Below are positions 14,859 through 23,599 of a stretch of 52,714 bases of DNA, in pieces; the stretch's first letter is position 1, and the number at the start of each line of letters is the position of its first letter. The translations under genes were made by a program, and so were the position numbers. The notes beneath the pieces were generated by a model that saw nothing but the letters and a program-made list of their open reading frames with translations, had not been told where the DNA came from and made no database searches. Source of the stretch: CAYLLN01 sp036496265 (GTDB lineage Bacteria; Planctomycetota; Planctomycetia; Pirellulales; Pirellulaceae). The stretch spans positions 1-52,714 of the forward strand of contig DASXLL010000227.1 of the NCBI GenBank assembly GCA_036496265.1, read 5' to 3'.

Positions 14859-15287
14859 ATGCCTTTGAAGACCCATCAAGACGACCTGCCGGCGCTCAAT
14901 CTGACGCCGATGGTGGATATTGTCTTCAACCTGCTGATCTTCTTCATGGTCAGCACGCAGTTTGTGGATCTGGAAAAAAAGGTCGATCTGTCGGTACCTG
15001 AGGTCGGCGGCACGGCCGGTTTGAATGAGGTTCAGCGAAGCAAGACGATCAACATCTTTCGCGACGGTTCGATCACGCTCGATTCACAGCCCGTGAATGT
15101 CAACGAGCTGCGCAGTGTGCTCGCCACGGCCCACCGGCAGTATGAGGGTTTGCAAGTTACGATTCGGGGCGATGCTGCGACGCCCTATCAGTGCGTCGCG
15201 AACGTGATGACTGCTTGCCGGCAGGCGGGAATTGCCGAAATGGGCATTGCGGTTGCCCCCGGCGATCCGACCGTCAAGGAGCGATAA
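14859..15287 (+). CDS. exbD: ExbD/TolR family biopolymer transport protein
   Basis: 142 residues with a short cytoplasmic start, one membrane helix LTPMVDIVFNLLIFFMVSTQ and a periplasmic domain. D20 in PMVDIVFN is the protonatable aspartate of the ExbD/TolR family and couples proton flow to movement. The periplasmic part (DGSITLDSQPVNVNELRSVL ... VTIRGDAATPYQ) matches the ExbD fold. It starts three bases after exbB and ends four bases before the next gene, which suggests translational coupling. Partners are the ExbB-like protein before it and the toroid protein after it. Confidence 0.93.
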   Translation: MPLKTHQDDLPALNLTPMVDIVFNLLIFFMVSTQFVDLEKKVDLSVPEVGGTAGLNEVQRSKTINIFRDGSITLDSQPVNVNELRSVLATAHRQYEGLQVTIRGDAATPYQCVANVMTACRQAGIAEMGIAVAPGDPTVKER

Positions 15288-15291
15288 CGCC

Positions 15292-17181
15292 ATGAACGGC
15301 GCGCTAAGCTGCTTGCTGGTGGCCGCAATCACTGCGCACCGCACGGTGAACGCCGTGCTGGGCGTCGGTTTGGCGTCCATCTTCGTTTTGCTCACGGTTC
15401 TTGTCTGGACCCGGTGGGGACAGGCCCGGCCGATTGCCAAATGCGTCGTCTTGTCGCTGCTGGCTCACTTGCTATTGCTCATCTACGGTTACAGCACGCA
15501 CATTCTGGCTGGCCCCCCGGGAAAATGGAACGGATCAGCAGTGACCGTCCGCTTGCGCGATGCGTCGGATCCATTCGAAGCGGCGCCGGTTAAAAGCAAT
15601 TCTCCCCAGCCCTGGCAACAGCCGGGCGAATCGAATGCGCCGCTACTATTAAGCGACAACGATAAGAAACGCGAAGACAAAAAAGCCGCGGAGACAGAGT
15701 CGCCGCCAGAGAGCGCCGCTCCACCCGAATTACTTGCCGCGACGGATAAACCGCCGCAGCCACCCGCCGAGCCAGAGCCGCCGGCTGAAGCAAAAGCAGA
15801 ACCGCCGAAAGAGCAGCCGCAACTGGCTGATTTGCTGCCTGATCAGAGTCCGGCGGCTTCGGACGCCGCTCAAGCGCCTGCTGCTACCGTAGCCAGCCCG
15901 TCTACAAACGTATCGCAAATTCCGGCCGCGCCCATTTTGGCCGATGAGGACGCGATTTCCCCGCCCGGAGACGATCGTCAGTTTGTGGCTGCATCCCGCC
16001 GGCCTGCGGCTCGCAGGCTGGGCGACGGCCTCGAAGTGCCGGAGCCGCTATCGGCCCGCGTCGCTTCGAATCGCCTCCAAGCGGCTCAGCCCTTCGGCGC
16101 GACGGCTCAAACCGAGAATGCCGTCGCCGCCGCGCTGAATTGGCTGGCCGCGAATCAAAATCCTGACGGACGCTGGGACGCAGATCAGCACGGCGCGGGC
16201 CGCGAAACGCGCAATGTGCTCGGCCACGATCGGCGCGATCCCCGGACCGGCAGCATGACCGGAACGCAGGCTGACACGGGAATCACAGGACTGGCACTGT
16301 TGGCGTTTCTCGGTTCGGGCGAGACGCATTTATCGGGCGAGCACCGCCACGCGGTGCAACTGGGCCTGGAGTACCTGTTGTCCGTCCAAGCCAGCGACGG
16401 AAATCTTGCTGGGAACGCCGAAGTCTTTGCCGCCATGTACTGCCATGGCATGGCAACGCTCGCGCTAGGTGAAGCTTATGCCCTCAGCGGCGACGACCGC
16501 CTGTTGCCCGGACTCAAGCGAGCCATCGGTTTTACGATCGCCGCGCAAAGCTCCGCCGGCGGCTGGCGCTATCGGCCCAATGAACCGACCGATCCGGGTG
16601 ACCTGAGCCAATTCGGCTGGCAGCTCATGGCCCTCAAATCGGCCGATCTCGGCGGCTTGCCGACTCCCATCGGCACGCGCGTCAAAATGGTCCGCTTCCT
16701 GCAAAGCTGTTCGATCGGAAATCGCCGCGGCCTCGCCGGTTATCGCCCCGGCGACCGCGCCTCGCGTACCATGACCGCTGAGGGCCTCGTCTGTCGTTAC
16801 TTCCTCGATTCCGAAAACACGCCCGCCGCGCTAGACGAAGGCGCTGCTTACGTGATCGAAGAGCGGCCGAGTCAAAAAGCGCCCAACTATTATTATTGGT
16901 ACTACGGCACGCTCGCCATGTTCCAGCGACAAGGAAGCGATTGGCAGCGCTGGAACGCCGCGCTCCAAGCCGAGCTGCTCGCCCGCCAACAGTGGAACAG
17001 CTCACTCGCCGGCAGCTACGACCCTGACGACCTTTGGGGCGGCTACGGCGGTCGCGTTTATAGCACGGCGCTGGCCACGCTGTGCCTCGAAGTTTATTAC
17101 CGCTACTTGCCAATTCATGGTCGTGATCTGGACGACTCGCGGCTTACCGATCGGCCGTGGCAGCCGGCGGTGTCGCGGTAA
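15292..17181 (+). CDS. Membrane-anchored Pro-rich protein with prenyltransferase/squalene-cyclase-like toroid
   Basis: 629 residues. Two hydrophobic segments lie near the N-terminus (AVLGVGLASIFVLLTVLVWT and CVVLSLLAHLLLLIYGYSTH). A Pro/Glu/Ala-rich stretch at about 115-215 (PPQPPAEPEPPAEAKAEPPK) resembles the periplasm-spanning part of TonB. The C-terminal 350 residues have the repeated W-L/LQ-x-DG and G-W-x-Y pattern of alpha/alpha toroids (ALNWLAANQNPDGRWDADQ, GLEYLLSVQASDGN, AIGFTIAAQSSAGGWRYRPN). The DxDD catalytic motif of squalene-hopene cyclases is not seen, so catalysis is doubtful. Four bases after exbD, it is in the position of a TonB partner. ATG 15292 follows GAGCGATAACGCC. An ATG at 15232 overlaps exbD and is less likely. 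Confidence 0.85.
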   Translation: MNGALSCLLVAAITAHRTVNAVLGVGLASIFVLLTVLVWTRWGQARPIAKCVVLSLLAHLLLLIYGYSTHILAGPPGKWNGSAVTVRLRDASDPFEAAPVKSNSPQPWQQPGESNAPLLLSDNDKKREDKKAAETESPPESAAPPELLAATDKPPQPPAEPEPPAEAKAEPPKEQPQLADLLPDQSPAASDAAQAPAATVASPSTNVSQIPAAPILADEDAISPPGDDRQFVAASRRPAARRLGDGLEVPEPLSARVASNRLQAAQPFGATAQTENAVAAALNWLAANQNPDGRWDADQHGAGRETRNVLGHDRRDPRTGSMTGTQADTGITGLALLAFLGSGETHLSGEHRHAVQLGLEYLLSVQASDGNLAGNAEVFAAMYCHGMATLALGEAYALSGDDRLLPGLKRAIGFTIAAQSSAGGWRYRPNEPTDPGDLSQFGWQLMALKSADLGGLPTPIGTRVKMVRFLQSCSIGNRRGLAGYRPGDRASRTMTAEGLVCRYFLDSENTPAALDEGAAYVIEERPSQKAPNYYYWYYGTLAMFQRQGSDWQRWNAALQAELLARQQWNSSLAGSYDPDDLWGGYGGRVYSTALATLCLEVYYRYLPIHGRDLDDSRLTDRPWQPAVSR

Positions 17182-17288
17182 TCGCCAACGCGATTGTCTG
17201 ACGATACAACTGCGCACGGGTTCGTCTTCTCTGTTGCGATTTCTCAGTCGCTGGACATGCTAGAGGAAGCTGCTCAAGTAGCACGAAC

Positions 17289-17600
17289 GTGTCCGGAATT
17301 CACTACACGAAATTGCGCGAAATGGTGACAATTGCGCAAGTTCTCAAATTAGCCAATTTCGTCTCTGTCGAATCGTCTGGCGATCAGGTGCGTGGACCAT
17401 GCCCGGTACATGTCTCTACTTCGAGTAATAGCCGCTCATTCTCTGCCAACTTGCGGAAAAATGCGTTTCGCTGCTTCAAATGTGGAGTACAGGTCAACCA
17501 GCTGGATTTGTGGGTGAAAATCTCTGGGTTGCCCTTGCACGAAGCGGCGATTGATCTTTGTAACCGTCTTGGAATCGATCCTCCGCAATTTCGCAACTGA
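17289..17600 (+). CDS. Stand-alone CHC2 (DnaG-type) zinc finger protein
   Basis: 103 residues containing only a primase-type zinc-binding domain: C38-x2-H41 in GPCPVH and C62-x2-C65 in RCFKCG. The basic Ser/Arg stretch and phenylalanines between them, and the block LDLWVKISGLPLHEAAIDL after them, match the first 100 residues of DnaG. The catalytic TOPRIM domain is absent. The GTG start at 17289 gives the family-typical N-terminus (IHYTKLREMVTIAQVLKLAN). It probably binds DNA. Such single-domain forms occur in planctomycetes, and a link with mobile DNA is possible but not shown here. The neighbouring - strand gene is decayed. Confidence 0.85.
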   Translation: MSGIHYTKLREMVTIAQVLKLANFVSVESSGDQVRGPCPVHVSTSSNSRSFSANLRKNAFRCFKCGVQVNQLDLWVKISGLPLHEAAIDLCNRLGIDPPQFRN

Positions 17601-17692
17601 CTTCCCAGTCCCCACCATTCGTCAGTCGCTGGAAACAAGTCTTTGCGGTCGTGTCGTTTCTGCTGCGACGCCCGGTCTCGTTTTTGCGGCCA

Positions 17693-18309
17693 TCAAAGAA
17701 CTAACTGCGGTTTGAGTTGGCCATCTCGAAGTCGATCAAGATGAGAGATACGATCCTGCAGTTCGGCGGCGCCCGTGTCTCGAGCTTCGGAGCTACAAAG
17801 TCCTGGAATTCGAGGAAGAATGTGTTCAGATCCATAGTTCACGATGCAGCCTGTTCGGGGAATAGGAACCCCGTCCAACTCGTAGACAGTCCAGCCGGCC
17901 GTTTCGCGATCGGAAAAGGAGTACAGTACGCGGTGGCAGGCCCATAATTCACGCATCCGGCGGCGAACAGTTAGCACCTGCTTGAGGTCGAGCCAGGAGG
18001 GCATGCGGTCGCCTGCACGGGGCGACGACAGATCGAGTCGCCGAGCAATGCCAGGGAGTAGGCGCTCAAGTTCAAAGCATCCTTCGCGATCGCGAACGCG
18101 TTACCTTGCCACAGAATTCGCGCGGCGAGACTGAGCAGCATTATCGCAAGTAGCCAGGCAACTCCCGCCAGGCTGGGCCGTTGTGCGCTTACAAATATCA
18201 GGAATGGTGAAGCGACGAAAAACACCGCCAGGCCAGTGAATCACCAAGCCGAAGGCCGAAACAACTATGGCAAGCCAACGCAACCGGTGCGCGCAGGCCC
18301 GACGCACAT
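17693..18309 (-). pseudogene. Decayed membrane-protein gene with two frameshifts
   Basis: Reading the - strand, three overlapping open stretches in two frames join into one plausible protein. First comes a basic helix, HRLRWLAIVVSAFGLVIHW. A frame change near 18240 leads to FTGLAVFFVASPFLIFVSAQ and GVAWLLAIMLLSLAARILW. A second change near 18090 leads to LERLLPGIARRLDLSSPRAG and the block FSDRETAGWTVYELDGVPIP. The first frame has a TAA at 18101-18103. The result would be an integral membrane protein of about 200 residues lying just after the RND pump gene on the same strand. I do not recognise the family. Sequencing error is an alternative to decay. Confidence 0.45.
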
Positions 18310-18319
18310 TTAGACAAGA

Positions 18320-21300
18320 CTATTGGCCGCGGCTCTCGACGCTCTCGCTCAGCGGTCGATCGTACTCATCGCGGATCATGGTCTTTTTTTCCGAAAACTT
18401 GGCAAAGATGTAATACAGTCCGGGAATGACAAAAACTCCCACGAGGGTGCCCATCAACATGCCGCCGACGGCGGTAGTCCCAATCGTGCGGTTGCCAATC
18501 GCGCCGGGGCCTGTCGCTCGGACTAGCGGAATCATTCCCGCGATAAAAGCAAAAGAGGTCATCGCAATCGGCCGAAAGCGCAGTTTCGCGCCTTCGATAC
18601 CCGCGGTCTTGAGGTTCAATCCCCGATGGCGACGCTTGACGGCAAATTCAACGATCAAGATTGCATTCTTGCCGAGAAGACCAACCAGCATGACCAGACC
18701 GATCTGACAGAAAACGTCGTTGGCCAAGCCGCGGGCCTTGAGCATCAAAAACGATCCGAAAATACCGATCGGCAACGAGGCCAGCACGCTCAGGGGCAGA
18801 AAGAAACTTTCGTACTGGCCGACAAGAACCAGATACACAAAGAGAATCACGATCAGAAAGATATAAGTCGCGGTGTTGCCTTTGTTCGCCTCGTCATAGG
18901 CCAAGCCCTGCCAATCCACATTGTAGCCGTGCGGGAGTGTCCGTTTGGCAACCTCCTGAATGGCCGCAATAGCTTGACCCGTACTGTATCCGCTGGCCGG
19001 CGCGCCCTGAATGATTGCCGTAGTATACAGGTTGTAGCGGTTAATCTCATTCATGCCCTGCAGTGCCTGGAGCTTCATGAAGGACGAATAAGGGACCATT
19101 TCCCCCTCGTCATTTTTGAGAAACATGTTGTCCAAATCCTCGGGCAAGCGCCGGAACTGGGGGGCGGACTGGACGTATACCTTGTAGAATTGATTGAAAC
19201 GTACGAACCCTTGTTCCCACGTGCTGCCGACGACAATCGACAGGTTCTCCATTGCGTCGCCAATCGACACGCCCTTCTGCATGGCGACGTCATTGTCGAT
19301 GATGATTTCATATTGCGGATATTTGTTGGCGAAAAAGGTAAAGAGCCCTTTGACTTCTTTGCGTTTGCCCAGCGCCGCGAGAAAGTCTTCGGTTACTTTG
19401 CCGAAGGCTTCGTAATCGCCGCTGTTGGTCTTATCGAGCAAGCACAACGAGACACCACCGGCCGTTCCAAATCCAGGCACGGCAGGAGGCTCAAAGAATT
19501 CCAGCTTCACATCGCCAATTTGGCGACCTTTTTTTTCCAGCTCTTCAATGATCTGCTTCGAGGTCCGCTTACGCTGAGCCCACGGTTTAAGATTGATCAG
19601 GCAGGTGCCGGCATTCGAACCACGGCCTTCCGTCAAGATCTCGAATCCGGCCAATGAGGTCACCGACGTGACTTCAGTGAGTTGTTTGCATATTGCTTGG
19701 AGCTCATGCGACTTGGCGTTGGTGTATTCAAGTGTTGAGCCGGGCGGCGTCTGGAGAATTCCGTAGATGACTCCCTGATCCTCCAGCGGAATAAAGCCGG
19801 CAGGAAGCACCTGGTTGACCAGCAAAATGCCATAGCCAAAACAACCGACGATGATCAGGGTAAAAAGGCGCCGGGTAATGATGACGCTGACCACGGCTAC
19901 GAAACCCGCAGTTATGAACTCGAAGGCCCTGTCGAACTGATGCAACAAAATGCCGAGCGGCCCACGTTTTTTCTCTTCGCCAAACTCGCTTCCCGAAAGC
20001 AGCGACCGAAATATTAAGCAGAATAATAAGGCGAAGAGGCCGCCAATGAGGAGCTCGCGTGTTTCGGTTAGGGCAATCTGCTCGGATACTAGCTCATGGA
20101 CAAAGTGGACATGCAGCAAGCGATAGACGCCATAGCCGGCAGCGAGCCCCGCCAGCGCCGTCAATACATTCCGCAATCCCCTGGCGTGCCGGCCGCCGAG
20201 CCTCTGGATGCCGCGCTTGATAACGCTCGTCGGTCCGCGCTGCCGATTTTGGCTCGTGTGCGGTTTAAGAATCATGGCGCAGAGCACCGGAGTCAGCGTC
20301 AGCGCGACAATGCCAGAGAGTACGATCGCGATGGCCATCGTCATTCCGAATTGCCGGTAGAACACGCCGACCGCTCCAGGCATGAAGGTCACGGGAATGA
20401 ACACGGCGGTCATAACCAGCGTGATGGCGATAATGGCGCCGCTGATCTCAGTAATCACCTCTTGCGTTGCCGCATAGGGATCCAAGTGCTTGCTATGCAT
20501 TCTTTCATGCACCGCCTCGACAACCACGATTGCATCATCCACCACAATGCCGATCGCCAGCACGAGGGCAAACAGCGTGATGAGGTTGATTGACATGCCC
20601 AAGACGTGCATGAAGAAAAAGGTCCCGATTAGCGAGACGGGAACGGCCAGGGTCGGAATTAGTGTGCTGCGGAAATCTCCCAGGAAGATATACACCACCA
20701 ACGATACGAGCACGAATGCTTCGAATAACGTATGCACTACTTTCTCGATCGACGCGTCGAGGAAACTGGAAACGTCGTAGCTAATCGCATAGTCCATGCC
20801 GGGAGGGAACTGCTCCTGCTTGATCTTTTCAAGCTTTTTCTTGACCTCCGCAATCACCCTCGCGGCGTTGGAGCCCGGGATTTGTTTGAGCACGATCGAA
20901 GCGGCTGGATACCCGTCGATATCCGAATACAGGTCGTAAAAAGAAGAACCTAGCGTGACTTTTGCGACGTCTCTGACTCGAAGAATCTCCCCCTTGGGAT
21001 TCGCTCTCAAGATGATGTTTTCGTATTGCTCGGGCTTGTCGTAGCGGCCGATCCAAGTCAACACGTATTCGATCGTTTGCGACGTCTCGCCGGTCGCTTG
21101 TCCCAGCCGACCTGGCGAGCCGATCATGCTTTGCTTTTTGATCGCCTCCATGATTTCCGCGGAAGAGATGCGGTAAGCGCGCATCCGCTCCAGGTCGAGC
21201 TCGACCCGCATTGCGTAAGCGCGGTTGCCCAGAATTTTCGCGCGTCCAACGCCGCGTGTCCGCTGGATCTCCGGCAGCATATCGGCGGAGACATAGTTGT

Positions 21301-21763
21301 AGAGAAAGTTCTGATCGACATGGGGATCTTTGCTGTAAACATTCACATACATCAGCATGCTGGGAATGTTCTGCATGACGATGATGCCTTCCCGGTCCAC
21401 AATGGGAGGGAGCTTGTTTTTCACCATTTGGATGCGGTTCGTGACGTTCAAGACCGCGACATTCGCATCGGTGCCTGGTTCGAACGTGATGATGATTTCG
21501 GCCTCGCCGGCACTCGTGGCCGAAGACGTCATATACCGCATGTCCGGCACGCCGTTGATGGCCCGCTCAACGATCACCAGGACCGATTCCACCAGGATTT
21601 TGGCGCTCGCTCCAGGAAACGAGACTGCCACGACGACGCTCGGCGGCGCAACCGTGGGAAACTGAGAAATCGGCAGCATCACAATCGACAGCCCGCCCAT
21701 CAGTAGGATGAGCAACGAGATGACGATCGCTAAGGCCGGCCGATGGACAAACTTCGCGAACAC
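18320..21763 (-). CDS. RND efflux pump, AcrB/HAE1 type, with enlarged cytoplasmic loop
   Basis: 1147-residue inner-membrane proton/drug antiporter subunit. It starts with GTG (MFAKFVHRPALAIVISLLIL). The porter domains contain LPISQFPTVAPPSVVVAVSF and FPGASA. The proton relay pair D409-D410 lies in AIGIVVDDAIVVVEAV, as in AcrB D407/D408. TM7-12 follow (for example FLIVILFVYLVLVGQYESFF). Between TM6 and TM7, where AcrB has one amphipathic helix, residues 502-600 hold about 60-70 extra residues with two more hydrophobic segments (LRNVLTALAGLAAGYGVYRL and LLIGGLFALLFCLIF). Typical length is 1030-1060. The adaptor gene lies 29 bases upstream on the same strand, so they form an operon. No outer-membrane TolC-type gene is nearby. 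Confidence 0.95.
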   Translation of the reverse strand: MFAKFVHRPALAIVISLLILLMGGLSIVMLPISQFPTVAPPSVVVAVSFPGASAKILVESVLVIVERAINGVPDMRYMTSSATSAGEAEIIITFEPGTDANVAVLNVTNRIQMVKNKLPPIVDREGIIVMQNIPSMLMYVNVYSKDPHVDQNFLYNYVSADMLPEIQRTRGVGRAKILGNRAYAMRVELDLERMRAYRISSAEIMEAIKKQSMIGSPGRLGQATGETSQTIEYVLTWIGRYDKPEQYENIILRANPKGEILRVRDVAKVTLGSSFYDLYSDIDGYPAASIVLKQIPGSNAARVIAEVKKKLEKIKQEQFPPGMDYAISYDVSSFLDASIEKVVHTLFEAFVLVSLVVYIFLGDFRSTLIPTLAVPVSLIGTFFFMHVLGMSINLITLFALVLAIGIVVDDAIVVVEAVHERMHSKHLDPYAATQEVITEISGAIIAITLVMTAVFIPVTFMPGAVGVFYRQFGMTMAIAIVLSGIVALTLTPVLCAMILKPHTSQNRQRGPTSVIKRGIQRLGGRHARGLRNVLTALAGLAAGYGVYRLLHVHFVHELVSEQIALTETRELLIGGLFALLFCLIFRSLLSGSEFGEEKKRGPLGILLHQFDRAFEFITAGFVAVVSVIITRRLFTLIIVGCFGYGILLVNQVLPAGFIPLEDQGVIYGILQTPPGSTLEYTNAKSHELQAICKQLTEVTSVTSLAGFEILTEGRGSNAGTCLINLKPWAQRKRTSKQIIEELEKKGRQIGDVKLEFFEPPAVPGFGTAGGVSLCLLDKTNSGDYEAFGKVTEDFLAALGKRKEVKGLFTFFANKYPQYEIIIDNDVAMQKGVSIGDAMENLSIVVGSTWEQGFVRFNQFYKVYVQSAPQFRRLPEDLDNMFLKNDEGEMVPYSSFMKLQALQGMNEINRYNLYTTAIIQGAPASGYSTGQAIAAIQEVAKRTLPHGYNVDWQGLAYDEANKGNTATYIFLIVILFVYLVLVGQYESFFLPLSVLASLPIGIFGSFLMLKARGLANDVFCQIGLVMLVGLLGKNAILIVEFAVKRRHRGLNLKTAGIEGAKLRFRPIAMTSFAFIAGMIPLVRATGPGAIGNRTIGTTAVGGMLMGTLVGVFVIPGLYYIFAKFSEKKTMIRDEYDRPLSESVESRGQ

Positions 21764-21792
21764 GAGTCGATGGTGTCTATTTCAAAAGGCGT

Positions 21793-22938
21793 CTATTCAG
21801 CGTGAAACTTCAGATTGCCGAACACCTCAGAGGGGCTGCGGAACTTGTATTTGATCTTCTCACCGTCACGCACATGCCGGATTCCCTCCAGAACGATTTT
21901 GTCCTTCTCGCTCAGGCCGTTTTGGACGACGAAGATGTCCTCCTGCGCAGTGTGAATCGTGATCTCCCGCTGGTGAACCACGTCGTTCTCATCCACGACG
22001 AAGGCATATCGCTTTGCCAGAATCTCGAACGTGGCCCGCTGAGGAATGACGACAACGTCCTTCGAGGTCGTATGGATTAAAACCGTCCCCGTTTGACCGT
22101 TACGCAAGAGGCCTTTCGGATTGGAAAAGTCGGCGCGGAAGGAGATATTGCCCGTCTTGTTATTAAAGTCGGCCTCGATGGCGCCGATCTTCCCGGCCTG
22201 CGGAAATATTTTCCCGTCAGCGAGCTTCAGTTGAATTTGCAAATGCTGCGTGTCTTCGTCGTCCTTATCCAGTTCTTCTTTGTACCTCAGATACTGCGCT
22301 TCTGGCACGTTGAAGTAAACCCACATCAAGCTGTTGTCAGAAAGCGTCGTGAGAGTACCGCCTTCCTCAATCAAACTGCCACGCTGATGTTGCTGGCGGT
22401 CAACGATGCCATCGAATGGCGCTACTACGTCCGTAAAGCTCAATTCCGCTTGAGCCAGCCCTAGCTTGCCCTTCGCTTTTACGACGTCGGCCTTCTTCAT
22501 CGCGACCTCCGGCTGAGCCACAATCCCCTTTTTGAACAAGGCCTCGGTGTTCTGGAGCTCAATCTCGGCGCGCTGGACTTCTGCTTCCTCCGACTCGAGC
22601 CTGGCCTGATAAACCCTCGGCATTATTTTGAACATCCGTTCGCCCTTCTTGACCGCCTGCCCCTCCTTCACGCAGATCTCTTGCAGATAGCCGCGTTCCA
22701 ACGCCCGTACTTCAATGTGCTGGCGCGAGTGAATCTGGCAAACATACGGCTGAGTGTTGATTACGTCCTTGCGGACTGGGCTCGTGACCACGATGACATC
22801 ATCCTGCTGCTCTGCCGGGCCGTCTTCAGGCCGGGAATCCGACTCAGCGGACGCACGTGATCCCGCTTCAGAAAGGCAACCAGACAGGCAAACAGATAGG
22901 AGGGCCAAGCCAACAGCAGCGCTCGCAGCGATGTTCAT
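21793..22938 (-). CDS. RND periplasmic adaptor (membrane fusion) lipoprotein
   Basis: 382 residues when started at the ATG at 22938. This gives a lipoprotein signal with lipobox LSGC and acylated C21. The frame is open for 45 more codons upstream, but they are not signal-like. The AcrA-type order is visible: barrel-sandwich half-motif GYLQEICVKEGQAVKKGERM, a coiled-coil hairpin (ESEEAEVQRAEIELQNTEAL), the second lipoyl half VVAPFDGIVDRQQHQRGSLI, then beta-barrel and membrane-proximal domains (GQTGTVLIHTTSKDVVVIPQ). It should bridge the RND pump encoded just downstream and an outer-membrane channel encoded elsewhere. No clear ribosome site is visible before 22938. Confidence 0.92.
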   Translation of the reverse strand: MNIAASAAVGLALLSVCLSGCLSEAGSRASAESDSRPEDGPAEQQDDVIVVTSPVRKDVINTQPYVCQIHSRQHIEVRALERGYLQEICVKEGQAVKKGERMFKIMPRVYQARLESEEAEVQRAEIELQNTEALFKKGIVAQPEVAMKKADVVKAKGKLGLAQAELSFTDVVAPFDGIVDRQQHQRGSLIEEGGTLTTLSDNSLMWVYFNVPEAQYLRYKEELDKDDEDTQHLQIQLKLADGKIFPQAGKIGAIEADFNNKTGNISFRADFSNPKGLLRNGQTGTVLIHTTSKDVVVIPQRATFEILAKRYAFVVDENDVVHQREITIHTAQEDIFVVQNGLSEKDKIVLEGIRHVRDGEKIKYKFRSPSEVFGNLKFHAE

Positions 22939-23378
22939 AGGACAGGGTTTGCTGATCGATTGGTGAATGGCTCGGCTACTCTGGGCAGCGCCTGATAGCT
23001 CGACATCATAACTGGCACAAGCGTAGTAAACCTGCCCAGTTTGGATGATCGAGGAAGCCTCGGCTCCCGCCACTGCAAGTTCTGTGCGCTCAGGTGATGG
23101 TCGGACGACCGGCGTCTATAGCCAACCTCCGATTACGTTGACAACTTGTCCGATGCCTCTGCCATCCGGTCAAGGTGTCCAGCTCAAAGGGCGAATCCAG
23201 TCAGGGTCCGACCCGCCGGGATAAGGATATTTCCATCGAGGATAAAAATTGTTTTCACGTTTGTCAGCAGTCAAATGCCATCCGTTTCATAGCGCCCTAC
23301 CTCCCAACGAAAGGCGCCACTCCTCGGTCGTTGATATCGAAGCATGGGAAAAGCGGCGAATTTAGCCGACCTGACCCG
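22939..23378. other. 440-base gap upstream of the efflux operon
   Basis: This stretch must hold the promoter of the - strand efflux operon, but I see no convincing promoter, operator or gene in it. Short open frames here have no recognisable motif. Confidence 0.4.
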
Positions 23379-23595
23379 GCGATCGCTTACGCCCCGCTTG
23401 GCGAGGCATTGCTCAGCCAGAGGCGGATGGACGAAGCCGTCATCTACTATCGCCAGTCGCTCGAAATCGATCGGAACTATGCCTCTGGTCATACCAACCT
23501 GGAGAATTCTCTGTAGGACGAGGGGCGGTTCGACGAAGGATTGCGAGCTTGCGCAGGGTATTGGAAATTGAACCCAACTTTGCTTGGGCAGGCGG
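23379..23595 (+). pseudogene. TPR protein fragment, broken by a stop and a frameshift
   Basis: The + strand reads AIAYAPLGEALLSQRRMDEA then VIYYRQSLEIDRNYASGHTN, a classic tetratricopeptide repeat (A-x3-LG-x-AL-x9-A-x3-Y-x-A-L-x-ID). A TAG codon near 23514 interrupts LENSL-stop-DEGRFDEGLRAC. The sense then continues in another frame as VLEIEPNFAWAGG. About two and a half repeats remain. Both start and end of the original gene are missing. It ends at the 3' end of the convergent VWA gene. It is a remnant, probably of a TPR glycosyltransferase-like or kinase-like protein. Confidence 0.6.
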
Positions 23596-23599
23596 GAAA

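Noticed and set aside
15292..17181. Functional squalene-hopene cyclase
   Set aside because: The toroid is shorter than a cyclase, and neither a DxDD motif nor a full QW repeat set is visible. Position after exbD and the Pro-rich region fit a non-enzymatic partner better.
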